From an uncultured Porphyromonadaceae bacterium (GTDB lineage Bacteria > Bacteroidota > Bacteroidia > Bacteroidales > Muribaculaceae): a stretch of DNA of 64,000 nucleotides. The stretch is taken from positions 34,207 through 98,206 of the forward strand of contig CAJKBH010000006.1 of NCBI GenBank assembly GCA_905198125.1, in the 5' to 3' direction. Position 1 is the first letter of the stretch. Each line of letters begins with the position of its first letter. Both the position numbers and the translations under genes were made by a program. Shown here one piece after another: positions 1-8,914 of the stretch. The notes below the pieces were generated by a model. The model did no database searches and was not told where the DNA came from. It worked only from the letters and a program-made list of their open reading frames with translations.

Positions 1-2087
1 ATCTCGGGTGTTTTCTCCACGGGAGGCACCGGCGCGCTGTCTACGCGGGCACTGTTGCTGAACTTCATGGTGATGCGCTTCAGTGTCTCGCGGCGATATA
101 TCTTCTCGAGCTGCATCAGATAGCGTGACTTGCCGCCGCTACGCATCCCGTCGCTCTGACGGGCGTCATATACCAGATGCACCTGACCGGCACGCGACAG
201 CAGCCTGTAGAACCAGTAGTCGTACAGTTTCTCCTGGTGGTTGGTGGAAGGGAGGCCGTAACCATAACGCAGCGTGTCGGGAATGAAGCTGCGCTTACGT
301 GCATGGCGCGGCATGACCTTATCGTTCATCGACAGGACGATGACCCGGTCGAAATCCAGCGCGCGCGTCTCCAGCAGGCCCATCACCTGCAGGCCCTCCA
401 ACGGTTCGCCCTTGAATGAAATCCTCTCGCCGCTCACCATCTTCTGCAGGATATGGAACAGTGTGCCCGAACGCATCTCGATTCCGTTCATCTCCCCGGC
501 CGCGGCTATCTGGAACAAGGATGTCAGATACACCTGTATCAGCATCCGCTCCACCTTGTTCTTATTGTCGGCCTCTCCCTGCGACAGCCTGAAGTCCACG
601 TCACGCAGCAGTTCCTCCAGCCATGCCACGCTTTCCTTCAGCCTGGCTGTGGCGCTGAGAGGATACAGCAGCCTGCCCAGTTCCTTGCTGTAGCCCTCCA
701 GCTCCGTCCACGACATGACGCGGCGGTGGCAGCGGTCCATGTCGGTGTTGATGCGTATTATCACCTCCGGCCCGAACAGCAGTTGCATGATGGGCTGCGC
801 CAACAGCATCCGCAGGTCAGAGGCCAGATAAATGGTGTCGTCGCCCTCCTTCTGCCTGTGGCGCAACGTGCGCTGCAGATGGAACAGGAAGGTGGCTATG
901 TCCGTGTAACGCATGGACCATCCCATCGTGACGTTCACGTCCATATTGCGGTCGGGCAGCGAGTAGAGCAACGGCAGCAGCATGTTCTCGTCCGGGAGCA
1001 CCACGGCCACTCGGGCGTCGGCCACGTCGGCGGCCATGTCGCCGGCATGGGGGTCTATCCATTCCCCTATCACCTTGGTCTGCATGGAATTGGACGGCAC
1101 CGACACCTCGGTGATGTCGGGCATGTCGCGGCGCGCCGCCTTTTCGACATATTCCTGCGCCCATCTCGACATGGGGAACGCGCGCATCTGACGCCTGATG
1201 ATCCGGCCTGCTTCCGAATCCCTGGCGGTCAGTACCGGTCCGGTGAGATCCCACCAGAAATCCACTACCGGTTCCTTGCGGTTCTCGCCTATCTTCCGCA
1301 ACTCGCGGAACAGCTTTATCTCCGTCATCGACATCCAGTCGAGTCCGACGGTCACGACATGTTTCCATGGCAAGGCGTCAAGGCCATTTTCAAGCACCAG
1401 TTCCATGGCGCGGCGATAGACTGTACCGGCCAGGCCCATCGGCAGGAGCGCCGTCTCAGGGTCGCCGCCCGGATGCTCCAGCCGTTTGCGCAGTTCGGTG
1501 TATAGACCCGGCAGCAACTGCCACAGCTCGGTGAACCGGCTCGTGGCGACACTGCCCTGTCCCTTCTCGACGTTGGTCCAGAAACGCTCGCTCTCGTCGC
1601 CCGTGGGACGATAGCCCATGTACTGCTCCAGGATATCCATTTGCTCCGGCGTCAGCGGATTGGTTGCGATAGTCCTGTAATTCACCACATTGGCGAATAT
1701 CTTCTGCGCGTCGACGTCGCAGATGTCCACCTCGCTGAAATCGGACAACACCACCTCGCCCCACGGCAGGAATTCGTCGAAATCCACCAGTGTCTTCTCG
1801 TCGTCGATAGGATCCGCCACCTTGCGCAGCTCACGGTAAGCCATGTACAGCTCCATCAGCTGCGTGACGCGCGGCGCCACCTCCAGGCATGAAATCCGGG
1901 CCATGAACTCACCCATGGCCATGACTTCGGGAGCCAGCATTGTCCTGCCTCCGAGACGTTCGGACAGGCGTTTCAGAAAGAAGGTACAGCTGCGTCGGTT
2001 TGGCAACACGAAGCAATATTCCGACAAATCCACATCCTGCCGGGCGTACGCTTCCGCAACAGCCCCCAAAAATGTAATGGTATCCAT
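1..2087 (-). CDS. PD-(D/E)XK nuclease family protein, AddB-like (3' end outside window)
   Basis: An open minus-strand frame runs from an ATG at 2087 to the left edge with no stop, about 695 residues, so the C-terminus is missing. The N-terminus reads MDTITFLGAVAEAYARQDVD, followed by the FVLPNRR segment seen at the start of Bacteroidetes AddB/RexB-like proteins. These are inactivated helicase subunits that carry a C-terminal PD-(D/E)XK nuclease and process double-strand breaks with an AddA/RecB-type partner. The nuclease and iron-sulfur residues would lie beyond position 1 and cannot be checked. The gene starts 8 nt after the stop of the TPR gene upstream, so the two are probably co-transcribed. 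Family assignment rests on the N-terminal motif and overall length; the partner gene is not in view. Confidence 0.75.
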   Translation of the reverse strand, partial: MDTITFLGAVAEAYARQDVDLSEYCFVLPNRRSCTFFLKRLSERLGGRTMLAPEVMAMGEFMARISCLEVAPRVTQLMELYMAYRELRKVADPIDDEKTLVDFDEFLPWGEVVLSDFSEVDICDVDAQKIFANVVNYRTIATNPLTPEQMDILEQYMGYRPTGDESERFWTNVEKGQGSVATSRFTELWQLLPGLYTELRKRLEHPGGDPETALLPMGLAGTVYRRAMELVLENGLDALPWKHVVTVGLDWMSMTEIKLFRELRKIGENRKEPVVDFWWDLTGPVLTARDSEAGRIIRRQMRAFPMSRWAQEYVEKAARRDMPDITEVSVPSNSMQTKVIGEWIDPHAGDMAADVADARVAVVLPDENMLLPLLYSLPDRNMDVNVTMGWSMRYTDIATFLFHLQRTLRHRQKEGDDTIYLASDLRMLLAQPIMQLLFGPEVIIRINTDMDRCHRRVMSWTELEGYSKELGRLLYPLSATARLKESVAWLEELLRDVDFRLSQGEADNKNKVERMLIQVYLTSLFQIAAAGEMNGIEMRSGTLFHILQKMVSGERISFKGEPLEGLQVMGLLETRALDFDRVIVLSMNDKVMPRHARKRSFIPDTLRYGYGLPSTNHQEKLYDYWFYRLLSRAGQVHLVYDARQSDGMRSGGKSRYLMQLEKIYRRETLKRITMKFSNSARVDSAPVPPVEKTPE

Positions 2088-2094
2088 GAGAGGG

Positions 2095-4074
2095 TTATTT
2101 CATTCGTTTCAGCAGATTGTAGCTGGGGAGCACGCCGAGTTCGCCCGCCTTGCTTAAATCGTTGAACGCGAGGCGGCGGTTGCCGATGCGCAGGTATGTC
2201 AGGCCCCGGTTATAGAGGGCCGCGCCGAAAGCGGGGTCAAGTTCCAGAGCCTTGCCGTAACATTCAATGGCCGATGTGAAATCGCCGGCGGCATAATACA
2301 GGTTGCCCTTGTTGACCCAAACGAAAGCCAAGCGCGGGTCGATGTCGAGGGCGGCGTCATAGTCATGGAGCGCGACGGGAGCCTGTCTCGGGTCGAGGGC
2401 GGCGCGGGCGTATGCCCGGCCCACGTATGCCGTGCTGAGGTCGGGACTTTTGCCCAGTGCCTTGTCGAAAGCCTTGATGGCGGCCTCGTAATCCTTGAGT
2501 GTGGAACGTGCCACGCCGAGACTCAGATAGTCGGCCGCCGTGGCTGTGCCTAAGGCTGCTTTTTGGTCAAGCTCCGAGGCCAGGTCGAACAATATCTGGG
2601 CGTTGGACTCGCCCACCACCGGGCCGGACACGAGATAGAGCTTGCGCGCTGTCCAGCCACGGGTGTTGAACTCGTCCATCTCGCGGAAATACACCGGCCG
2701 GCTGTCGAGTGTGGCGGCCGTGGGCACGAATGTCAGCGCGTATGCCGCCTGCGGCTCGATGTTGACGTTGCGGTCCTGCACGCGTCCCTTGATCTTGTCG
2801 TCGTAGTTCAGTGTGGTCTGCTCGGTGGCGCTGACGGTCACCAGACGGTTGAAGCGGTCCATCACCTCGTTCTCGTCCTCGTCCTCGGTGGGCGCGGAAT
2901 GGCTCTCGGTGTTGGTCAGTCCGTTCTGCACGGCCGGACGGTCCAGAGGATGCGCCACGGGATTGTGTACATATTGCTTCACCAGCTCATCGGCCTGATG
3001 CACCATGGCCATGGCCTTGCGCATGTCGCCCATGTCGCGGTATGCCTCGGCCAGCGCGTAGTACACGTTGTGATAGCGCGGATAACGCCGTGCTATCTTG
3101 TTGAACTGCTCCAAGGCCTCGCGCGGCTTCTTGCGCTGCAGATTCACCAGACCGAGGTTGAACGTGGCGTGGAAGTTGTCGGGATTCAGTTTCAGCACCT
3201 CCTCCAAGTCGCGAGCCGAACGGTCCAGGTCCTTCACTTCATAGCGCAGCAGCGCGCGATTGAATATTGCCGCCTCGTTGGCGGGATTCAGTTCTATGGC
3301 ATAGTTATAGTCGGCCATCGCGCCGAAAAAGTCGTCGAGGTTGTAGCGGACGTACGCGCGGTTCAGGTATAGGTCCGGTTCGCGCGGCATCAGCTTGATG
3401 GCCTGGTCCATGTCCTTCAGGGCCTCGTCCCATTTCTGCTGCCGTGTGCTTAGCTCGGCATGGAGCAGGAAGGTGTTGGTGCTCTTTGCGCCCTGGTCCA
3501 TGGCCTTCTGCAGCGACGCCAGGGCCTTGACGGTATCGCCCTGTATGGCATATAGACGCCCCCTGGCGCCAAGTCCCTCCTCGAATCCGGGATACATGCG
3601 CAGCAACGTGCCGAACGTGGTGTCGGCGTCGGCATAGCGCTTCAGTTCCGTCTCGGCCACGCCCTTGAAATAGAGCATGTATTTGTCACGCGGATTATAT
3701 TTCAGACCGGCCTGATAGTCGAGCACCGCCAGCGAATCGTGTCCCATGGACTGGCGTGCGAAGCCACGCAGGCGATAGGTGTCGGTATGGAACTTGTTGC
3801 GCTCCATCGACAGGGTGGCATCCTCCTCGGCTCCCTTGTAATCCTCCAGCTGCAGCTTGGCCAGGGCGCGGAAGAAGTAAGGCTCGGACAGATAGGGCTT
3901 GGCCTTGATGGCCTGGTTGAAATACTGGATCGAAAGCATATAGTCGTCCATCGACAGCACGTTCTGTCCGATGGTCAGCACCTGCTCGGCGTTTACCTGC
4001 GCCGCCGCCGGCACGGCACACACAGCCATGACCGCCATAATTCCAATATTCCGTATTGCCTTCAATATCCTCAT
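2095..4074 (-). CDS. TPR-repeat protein, exported
   Basis: 659 residues. The first 25 or so form a signal peptide (hydrophobic IMAVMAVCAVPAAAQ), so the protein is exported to the periplasm or outer membrane. The rest is two blocks of tetratricopeptide repeats, roughly residues 30-370 and 510-650, with typical AYFNRALxxY/AIxLNPxxxxA units (for example YNYAIELNPANEAAIFNRAL). They are separated by a less regular segment that contains an acidic stretch (EDEDENE). TPR arrays mediate protein-protein contacts; no catalytic domain is visible. It precedes the AddB-like gene by 8 nt. The function is unknown beyond a scaffold role. A TATCTTTG promoter box lies about 30 nt upstream. Confidence 0.85.
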   Translation of the reverse strand: MRILKAIRNIGIMAVMAVCAVPAAAQVNAEQVLTIGQNVLSMDDYMLSIQYFNQAIKAKPYLSEPYFFRALAKLQLEDYKGAEEDATLSMERNKFHTDTYRLRGFARQSMGHDSLAVLDYQAGLKYNPRDKYMLYFKGVAETELKRYADADTTFGTLLRMYPGFEEGLGARGRLYAIQGDTVKALASLQKAMDQGAKSTNTFLLHAELSTRQQKWDEALKDMDQAIKLMPREPDLYLNRAYVRYNLDDFFGAMADYNYAIELNPANEAAIFNRALLRYEVKDLDRSARDLEEVLKLNPDNFHATFNLGLVNLQRKKPREALEQFNKIARRYPRYHNVYYALAEAYRDMGDMRKAMAMVHQADELVKQYVHNPVAHPLDRPAVQNGLTNTESHSAPTEDEDENEVMDRFNRLVTVSATEQTTLNYDDKIKGRVQDRNVNIEPQAAYALTFVPTAATLDSRPVYFREMDEFNTRGWTARKLYLVSGPVVGESNAQILFDLASELDQKAALGTATAADYLSLGVARSTLKDYEAAIKAFDKALGKSPDLSTAYVGRAYARAALDPRQAPVALHDYDAALDIDPRLAFVWVNKGNLYYAAGDFTSAIECYGKALELDPAFGAALYNRGLTYLRIGNRRLAFNDLSKAGELGVLPSYNLLKRMK

Positions 4075-4104
4075 TCCCTAATACTGCTTTTTGCTTTGAA
4101 AATA

Positions 4105-4112
4105 CAAAGATA
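4105..4112 (-). promoter_or_regulatory. putative -7 box of TPR gene
   Basis: On the minus strand TATCTTTG matches the Bacteroidetes -7 consensus TAnnTTTG, 30 nt before the ATG at 4074. No clear TTTG sits 19-21 nt further upstream, so support is partial. Confidence 0.4.
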
Positions 4113-4157
4113 CGAAAAAAAAACGAATAGCCGCCGGAGCGTCCATATTATAATAAT

Positions 4158-4188
4158 TTTGGCATTACGGTTTTATTGTGTAATTTTG
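4158..4188 (+). promoter_or_regulatory. promoter for licD-like gene
   Basis: TTTG at 4158-4161, 19 nt spacer, TAATTTTG at 4181-4188: a full match to the Bacteroidetes primary-sigma promoter. It drives the LicD gene at 4240 with a leader of about 45 nt. Confidence 0.75.
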
Positions 4189-4239
4189 CGAATCTGATAC
4201 ATGAAGGCATTGAAACGCGAACAACAGGGATAATTTATA

Positions 4240-5124
4240 ATGGACAACCTGAGAGAACTACAGCTTGTCGAGCTGGACTTGCTTAAGGAGCTGCTGCGCG
4301 TGTGCTCCGAACACAACCTGACCGTATGGGTGGACGGAGGCACGATGCTTGGCGCCGTACGTCACAAGGGCTTCATACCCTGGGACGACGACATCGACGT
4401 GCTGATGCCGCGCCGTGACTACGACATACTGCTGCGACATGGCCACGAATGGTTCAGTCACCCTTGTTTCCTGCAAAGCGCATACTCCGATCCCGGTTAT
4501 TTCCGCGGTCACGCCCAGCTGCGCAACGACAACACGGCCGCCATACGTCCCTCGGAAGCCTACCGCAAGTTCAACCAGGGCATTTTCGTCGACATATTCG
4601 CGCTTGACGGTTGTCCCGACAATCCGCAGGAACTGGAGGACCTGAGCCGTGACACGTTGCATTCCCTGCGTCTCCTCAAGGCCGTGGACCTCGACGTGCT
4701 CTATTCAGGGCGTCTGCTGCAGGTGTTCCGCAAGGCACGTATGCGGCGCCGGGTCCGCAAATCGGGGTTCATCAACATGTACAGCGCCATAGAAGACCGT
4801 CTGCGTCAGGTAGACATGGATGCCGTCCGCAACTGGGCCAACATCTCGTTTTCGGGCAGCCGGCTGCTGTTCGACCGTCATCTGTTCGACGACACGGTGT
4901 ATATGGATTTCGAGGACATCAAGGTGCCGCTGCCGGCCGGCTACGACCGGTACCTGCGCATCCTGTACGGCGACGATTACATGACTCCCCGTCAAGATCC
5001 GACGGAACACGGCGAACTGGTGGTGTCCACCACACGCTCATGGCGCGAGGTAGCTCCCGAAGTGTGCCGTCAATGGAGAAAAGGGACCATGAAACGACTT
5101 GTCAACAAACTCAGAAAGAAATGA
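4240..5124 (+). CDS. LicD family phosphotransferase
   Basis: 294 residues. The family signature is clear near the N-terminus: VDGGTMLGAVRHKGFIPWDD followed by DIDVLMPRRDYD, i.e. the nucleotidyltransferase-fold GG...D-D metal site. LicD proteins transfer phosphocholine or a similar phospho-substituent from a nucleotide donor to cell-surface glycans. The next gene starts inside its stop codon (ATGA overlap at 5121), and a galactopyranose mutase follows, so the substrate is probably a galactofuranose-containing surface glycan (inference). No choline uptake or licC-like gene is visible in the window, so the actual substituent cannot be stated. Confidence 0.85.
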   Translation: MDNLRELQLVELDLLKELLRVCSEHNLTVWVDGGTMLGAVRHKGFIPWDDDIDVLMPRRDYDILLRHGHEWFSHPCFLQSAYSDPGYFRGHAQLRNDNTAAIRPSEAYRKFNQGIFVDIFALDGCPDNPQELEDLSRDTLHSLRLLKAVDLDVLYSGRLLQVFRKARMRRRVRKSGFINMYSAIEDRLRQVDMDAVRNWANISFSGSRLLFDRHLFDDTVYMDFEDIKVPLPAGYDRYLRILYGDDYMTPRQDPTEHGELVVSTTRSWREVAPEVCRQWRKGTMKRLVNKLRKK

Positions 5125-6155
5125 ACTGCTATCTCGCACGCGACTATAAAGGCACGCTGAGTGCCGGCAACAAGGCCCGCACCGACATCGAGGCCGTAAT
5201 GAGCAGCCTGGGCTACCGCAACCTCGGCATCAGGCAGTCCGTGTCCAACGGCGGCCTGAAGCACTTTGTCCGCAACCTGGCCGGAGTCATCAAGGAATGC
5301 GGCACCATACGCCCCGGCGACATCGTGGTGCTGCAGTATCCGCTGAAAAAGTATTTCTCGCCCGTATGCCACATAGCCCATGCGCGCGGAGCCAAAGTCA
5401 TAGCCCTGATCCACGACTTAGGCAGCTTCCGGCGCAAGGCACTGACTGAAGAGAAGGAAATCAGGCGCTTGTCGAACGCCGACCTGATAATAGCACATAA
5501 CGCCACGATGCGCCGTTGGCTGGAACGGCGCGGATGCACGGCCAAAGTTATAGAACTCGGGATATTCGACTTCCTGAACCATTCCCGTCCCGCCGAGAAT
5601 CATGAACCGGGCGCCAATTACAAAGTGGTCTATGCCGGCAACCTGCAACGGCGCAAAAACAGTTTTCTGTATTCCATTAAGCCGCAGGGCTGGAGCATGG
5701 TGCTGTACGGCAACGGATTCGAGGCTTCGGAAGCGGCCGGCGCCGACAGCATAGACTATCGCGGCTTCGCCAAGCCCTCCGACTTGATCGCAGACGCGGG
5801 CGGAGATTTCGGACTGGTATGGGACGGCGATTCAACCGAAACATGCAGCGGAAACTACGGCGAATACCTGCGGTTGAACAATCCCCACAAGACATCGCTC
5901 TATATCCGCTGCGGACTGCCTGTCATTATATGGAAGGAAGCGGCCCTCGCCCCGTTCATAGAACGCGAAGGTCTCGGCATCACCATCGGCTCGCTCGAGG
6001 AACTGCATGACATCCTCCCTTCCATCACACCGGACCGTTACCGCGAGATGCGTCGCAGGGTGCTGGCCATCGGCGAGCGTCTGGCCAACGGCAAATATGC
6101 CGGAGCCGCACTGCTCCGCGCCACCGCCCTCCTCGCCCCGAATCCCGTGGAATAA
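5121..6155 (+). CDS. galactofuranosyltransferase-like glycosyltransferase (WbbI type)
   Basis: 344 residues counted from the ATG at 5121, which overlaps the LicD stop codon. I chose this over a start at 5040 because the family begins with a YxxRxYKxxxSAGNKAxxD motif, present here as NCYLARDYKGTLSAGNKART. That N-terminus is characteristic of beta-1,6-galactofuranosyltransferases such as WbbI, which use UDP-galactofuranose to build O-antigen or capsule. The gene directly downstream makes that donor, which supports the call. The fold should be GT-B; residues around 290-320 (YIRCGLPVIIWKEAALAPFI) look like the nucleotide-sugar-binding C-terminal half. Cytoplasmic or membrane-peripheral. Confidence 0.78.
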   Translation: MNCYLARDYKGTLSAGNKARTDIEAVMSSLGYRNLGIRQSVSNGGLKHFVRNLAGVIKECGTIRPGDIVVLQYPLKKYFSPVCHIAHARGAKVIALIHDLGSFRRKALTEEKEIRRLSNADLIIAHNATMRRWLERRGCTAKVIELGIFDFLNHSRPAENHEPGANYKVVYAGNLQRRKNSFLYSIKPQGWSMVLYGNGFEASEAAGADSIDYRGFAKPSDLIADAGGDFGLVWDGDSTETCSGNYGEYLRLNNPHKTSLYIRCGLPVIIWKEAALAPFIEREGLGITIGSLEELHDILPSITPDRYREMRRRVLAIGERLANGKYAGAALLRATALLAPNPVE

Positions 6156-6159
6156 CCTT

Positions 6160-6200
6160 ATCACCCATCACCCATCACTCATACCTCATCACTCATCACT
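6160..6200 (+). repeat. short imperfect heptamer repeat before glf
   Basis: The 45-nt gap before the glf start codon consists of repeated TCACCCA/TCACTCA units, with CATACC interrupting. A related stretch (TCACTCATCACT, then CTCATACCT) precedes rnhB at about 41653-41680. Confidence 0.6.
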
Positions 6201-7343
6201 ATGCCTTACGATTACCTTATAGTGGGGGCCGGCCTGTTCGGCGCCACATTCGCTCACGAGGCCACCGGGCGTGGCCTGAAATGCCTGGTCATCGACCGCC
6301 GTCCGCACACAGGAGGCAACGTATATTGCGAGAACATCGAGGGCATAAACGTGCACAAATACGGCGCGCATATCTTCCACACCTCCGACCCGGAGACCTG
6401 GAAGTTCGTAAACGACATAGTCCCCTTCAACCGCTTCACCAACTCGCCATTGGCCCTCGCGCCCGACGGCAGACTGTACAACCTGCCGTTCAACATGAAC
6501 ACATTCTATCAGCTGTGGGGCGAACGTGACCCTCGGAAGGTAAGGCTTATTATCGACGCACAGCGCCGCGAGGCCCTTGACAGGATGCACGCCGACGGAG
6601 TGTCCGAGCCGCGAAACCTGGAAGAACAGGCGCTGACTCTCGTCGGCAAGGATGTGTACAGGCTTCTGATCAAGGAATATACCGAAAAACAATGGGGACG
6701 CAAATGCTCCGAACTTCCGGCGTTTATAATCAGACGCCTGCCACTCAGATTCACGTTCGACAACAATTACTTCAACGACGCATTCCAGGGCATTCCCGTG
6801 GGAGGCTATAATCCATTGACCGAAGGTCTGCTTAAGGGTTCCGACGTGGTGCTTGACACCGATTTCTTCGCCGACCGCGACAGATGGCAGGGCGTGGCGC
6901 GCAGGATGCTGTTCACCGGCAAGATAGATGAATTCTACGGGTTCCGGTTCGGAAAATTGGATTACCGTACGGTCCGGTTCGAAACCGAAGTGCTCGACAC
7001 GCCCAACTATCAGGGCAACGCGGTGATAAACCATACGTCGGCATCGGTGCCGTACACCCGTGTCATCGAACACAAGCACTTCGAGGTGTTCGGCGACCGG
7101 GTGTATGACAATCCGCGCACCGTGGTGTCGCGCGAGTATTCCACCGAATGGCACGAGGGGATGGAACCGTTCTACCCCGTCAACGACGCCCGCAATCAGG
7201 CCATCTATGAACAATACCGCGCACTGGCCGACCTTGAACCCGACGTGCTGTTAGGAGGCAGGCTGGCCGAATACAGATATTACGACATGGCGCCCCTCAT
7301 AGCACGCGCCCGACAGCTGTTCAAAACCGCTGAAAAAGAATAA
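6201..7343 (+). CDS. glf: UDP-galactopyranose mutase
   Basis: 380 residues, the usual length. The N-terminus YDYLIVGAGLFGATFAHEA is the FAD-binding GxGxxG Rossmann motif, followed by the family motif GGNVY at residues 33-37 and HKYGAHIFHT near residue 52. The enzyme interconverts UDP-galactopyranose and UDP-galactofuranose using reduced FAD. It supplies the donor for the galactofuranosyltransferase-like protein just upstream. The short gap and shared strand suggest one transcript from the promoter at 4158. The gene ends just before the rplY promoter. Confidence 0.95.
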   Translation: MPYDYLIVGAGLFGATFAHEATGRGLKCLVIDRRPHTGGNVYCENIEGINVHKYGAHIFHTSDPETWKFVNDIVPFNRFTNSPLALAPDGRLYNLPFNMNTFYQLWGERDPRKVRLIIDAQRREALDRMHADGVSEPRNLEEQALTLVGKDVYRLLIKEYTEKQWGRKCSELPAFIIRRLPLRFTFDNNYFNDAFQGIPVGGYNPLTEGLLKGSDVVLDTDFFADRDRWQGVARRMLFTGKIDEFYGFRFGKLDYRTVRFETEVLDTPNYQGNAVINHTSASVPYTRVIEHKHFEVFGDRVYDNPRTVVSREYSTEWHEGMEPFYPVNDARNQAIYEQYRALADLEPDVLLGGRLAEYRYYDMAPLIARARQLFKTAEKE

Positions 7344-7375
7344 TTTGCATATATCGGATAAAATTAGTAATTTTG
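7344..7375 (+). promoter_or_regulatory. promoter of rplY
   Basis: TTTG at 7344-7347, 20 nt spacer, TAATTTTG at 7368-7375. It starts right at the glf stop codon and leaves a leader of about 65 nt before rplY. Confidence 0.75.
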
Positions 7376-7445
7376 CACAGCAAAAATCCCGTGTGATGGG
7401 AAACGCGCCGCACAGGCCCGTTTTGAGTAACACAACAACAAGAAA

Positions 7446-8099
7446 ATGAAAAAGTATGCATTGAACGCTCAGCCTCGCGTAGAGCTGGGCAAGAAGTCGG
7501 TGAAGGCTCTCCGTGCCGAGGGCAAGATTCCCGCAGTGATCAACGGTGGCGCTCTGGTAGAGCTCCCCTACACCGGCACCCTGAAAGAGGGCCAGAAGCT
7601 GGTAGAGATTGACGCAAAGCGCGGTCTGATCACAACTGACATCGTAGTGAACGCCGAGGATGTGCGTAAGCTCATCTACACTCCCGACATCTTCGAGGTT
7701 GACATCAACCTGAACGGCGAGGAGGTTAAGGCCGTGATCAAGGACCTGCAGTTCCAGCCCGTTAAGGACACTCTGCTTCACATCGATTTCCTCCAGGTAT
7801 ATCCCGACAAGCCCGTAGTGATGGAAGTTCCCGTCAAGATCGAGGGTCACGCCGAGGGTGTGAAGGCCGGTGGTAAGCTCACGCTCTCCATGCGTAAGCT
7901 GAAGGTGAAGGCTCTCTACAACGAGATCCCCGAGCGCCTGATCATCAACGTCGACCATCTGGGTCTGGGCAAGTCCATGGCCGTAGGCGACCTCCACTTC
8001 GAGGGCCTCGAACTGATGAACGCCAAGAACGCCGTTGTATGCGCCGTTCAGCTCACCCGTGCCGCTCGTGGCGCACAGGCCAAGGCTGAGCAGGCTTAA
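7446..8099 (+). CDS. rplY: 50S ribosomal protein L25/general stress protein Ctc
   Basis: 217 residues, the long bL25 (CTC/TL5) form. The N-terminal L25 domain that binds 5S rRNA starts MKKYALNAQPRVELGKKSVK; residues about 95-185 form the C-terminal beta domain (VPVKIEGHAEGVKAGG). It has its own promoter and is followed by a hairpin at 8120. Pairing of rplY with pth immediately downstream is a widespread bacterial arrangement. Confidence 0.95.
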   Translation: MKKYALNAQPRVELGKKSVKALRAEGKIPAVINGGALVELPYTGTLKEGQKLVEIDAKRGLITTDIVVNAEDVRKLIYTPDIFEVDINLNGEEVKAVIKDLQFQPVKDTLLHIDFLQVYPDKPVVMEVPVKIEGHAEGVKAGGKLTLSMRKLKVKALYNEIPERLIINVDHLGLGKSMAVGDLHFEGLELMNAKNAVVCAVQLTRAARGAQAKAEQA

Positions 8100-8119
8100 T
8101 CAACCCACAGAAACTTTTA

Positions 8120-8152
8120 AGGCTCCATCCCACACTCTGCGGGATGGAGCCT
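8120..8152 (+). terminator. hairpin after rplY
   Basis: A perfect 12-bp stem (AGGCTCCATCCC with GGGATGGAGCCT) around a 9-nt loop, 20 nt after the rplY stop. There is no strong T tract, so it may attenuate rather than stop transcription into pth. Confidence 0.65.
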
Positions 8153-8165
8153 ATATATTGAAGTC

Positions 8166-8810
8166 ATGAATATTTTTAAACGTCTGTTCGGGTCCGGAAC
8201 ATCCCGAAGCTCTGCGAGCACTCCGGACCCAAGCACCGATTCCGATATGAAACGTTACCTGATAGCATGTCTGGGCAACATTGGTCCCGAATACGAAGGC
8301 ACGCGCCATAACGCCGGATTCATGGTGGCCGACCGCCTGGCCGACGACGCCGGCGTCAGCTTCCGGTCCGGCCGCTACGGCGACATGGCCACCGTACGCA
8401 TCAAGAACTGCGAGCTATTAGTGCTGAAGCCCTCCACGTTCATGAACCTGTCCGGCGTGGCCGTGCGTTACTGGATGAACCACGAGAAACTGCCGCTGGA
8501 CCGGCTGCTGGTCGTCGTAGACGATCTCGCACTTCCCTTCGGCACCCTGCGCCTGCGTAAGTCAGGCTCCGACGCCGGCCACAACGGGCTGAAGAACATA
8601 GCCGAACAGCTCGGCACCCAGAACTACGCGCGTCTGCGCTTCGGCGTTGGAAACGACTTCCCCAAGGGAGGCCAGATCGATTTCGTGCTCGGCAAGTTCC
8701 CGCCCGAAGAACGCGCGAAGATGCCCGAAGTGCTGAAGCGTGCAGCCGAGGCCGTCTCGACTTTCTGTCTCGCCGGCCCCGACATCGCCATGAACCGATT
8801 CAATCATTAG
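8166..8810 (+). CDS. pth: peptidyl-tRNA hydrolase
   Basis: 214 residues. It recycles peptidyl-tRNA released from stalled ribosomes. Family motifs are LGNIGPEYEGTRHNAGF (catalytic His in the TRHN segment), KPSTFMNLSG, and SDAGHNGLKNI followed by RLRFGVG. The ATG at 8166 adds 27 residues before the conserved MKRYLIACLGN start at 8247, so the internal ATG is an alternative start giving 187 residues, nearer the family norm. It ends convergently with the porin gene across an inverted-repeat terminator. Confidence 0.93.
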   Translation: MNIFKRLFGSGTSRSSASTPDPSTDSDMKRYLIACLGNIGPEYEGTRHNAGFMVADRLADDAGVSFRSGRYGDMATVRIKNCELLVLKPSTFMNLSGVAVRYWMNHEKLPLDRLLVVVDDLALPFGTLRLRKSGSDAGHNGLKNIAEQLGTQNYARLRFGVGNDFPKGGQIDFVLGKFPPEERAKMPEVLKRAAEAVSTFCLAGPDIAMNRFNH

Positions 8811-8911
8811 TTTAAAAAGTTTATAAAGTTGAAAAAGTTAAGAGAAATCCAGAGCATTCGCACGACTGCACTATCATCTTGACTTTCTTAACTTTTTAAA
8901 CTTTCTAAACT
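8809..8911. terminator. bidirectional terminator-like inverted repeat
   Basis: Between the convergent pth and porin genes, an A-rich arm with AGTTTAAAAAG and AAAAAGTTAAGA units faces a T-rich arm with TCTTAACTTTTT and TTCTAAACT, separated by about 40 nt. Each strand would form a stem with T-rich flanks. The arms also contain internal AGTT-type repeats. Confidence 0.55.
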
Positions 8912-8914
8912 ACC

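Noticed and set aside
453..1505. 350-codon plus-strand open frame
   Set aside because: It is antisense to the AddB-like gene, with His/Gln/Arg-rich low-complexity translation typical of shadows in GC-rich coding DNA.
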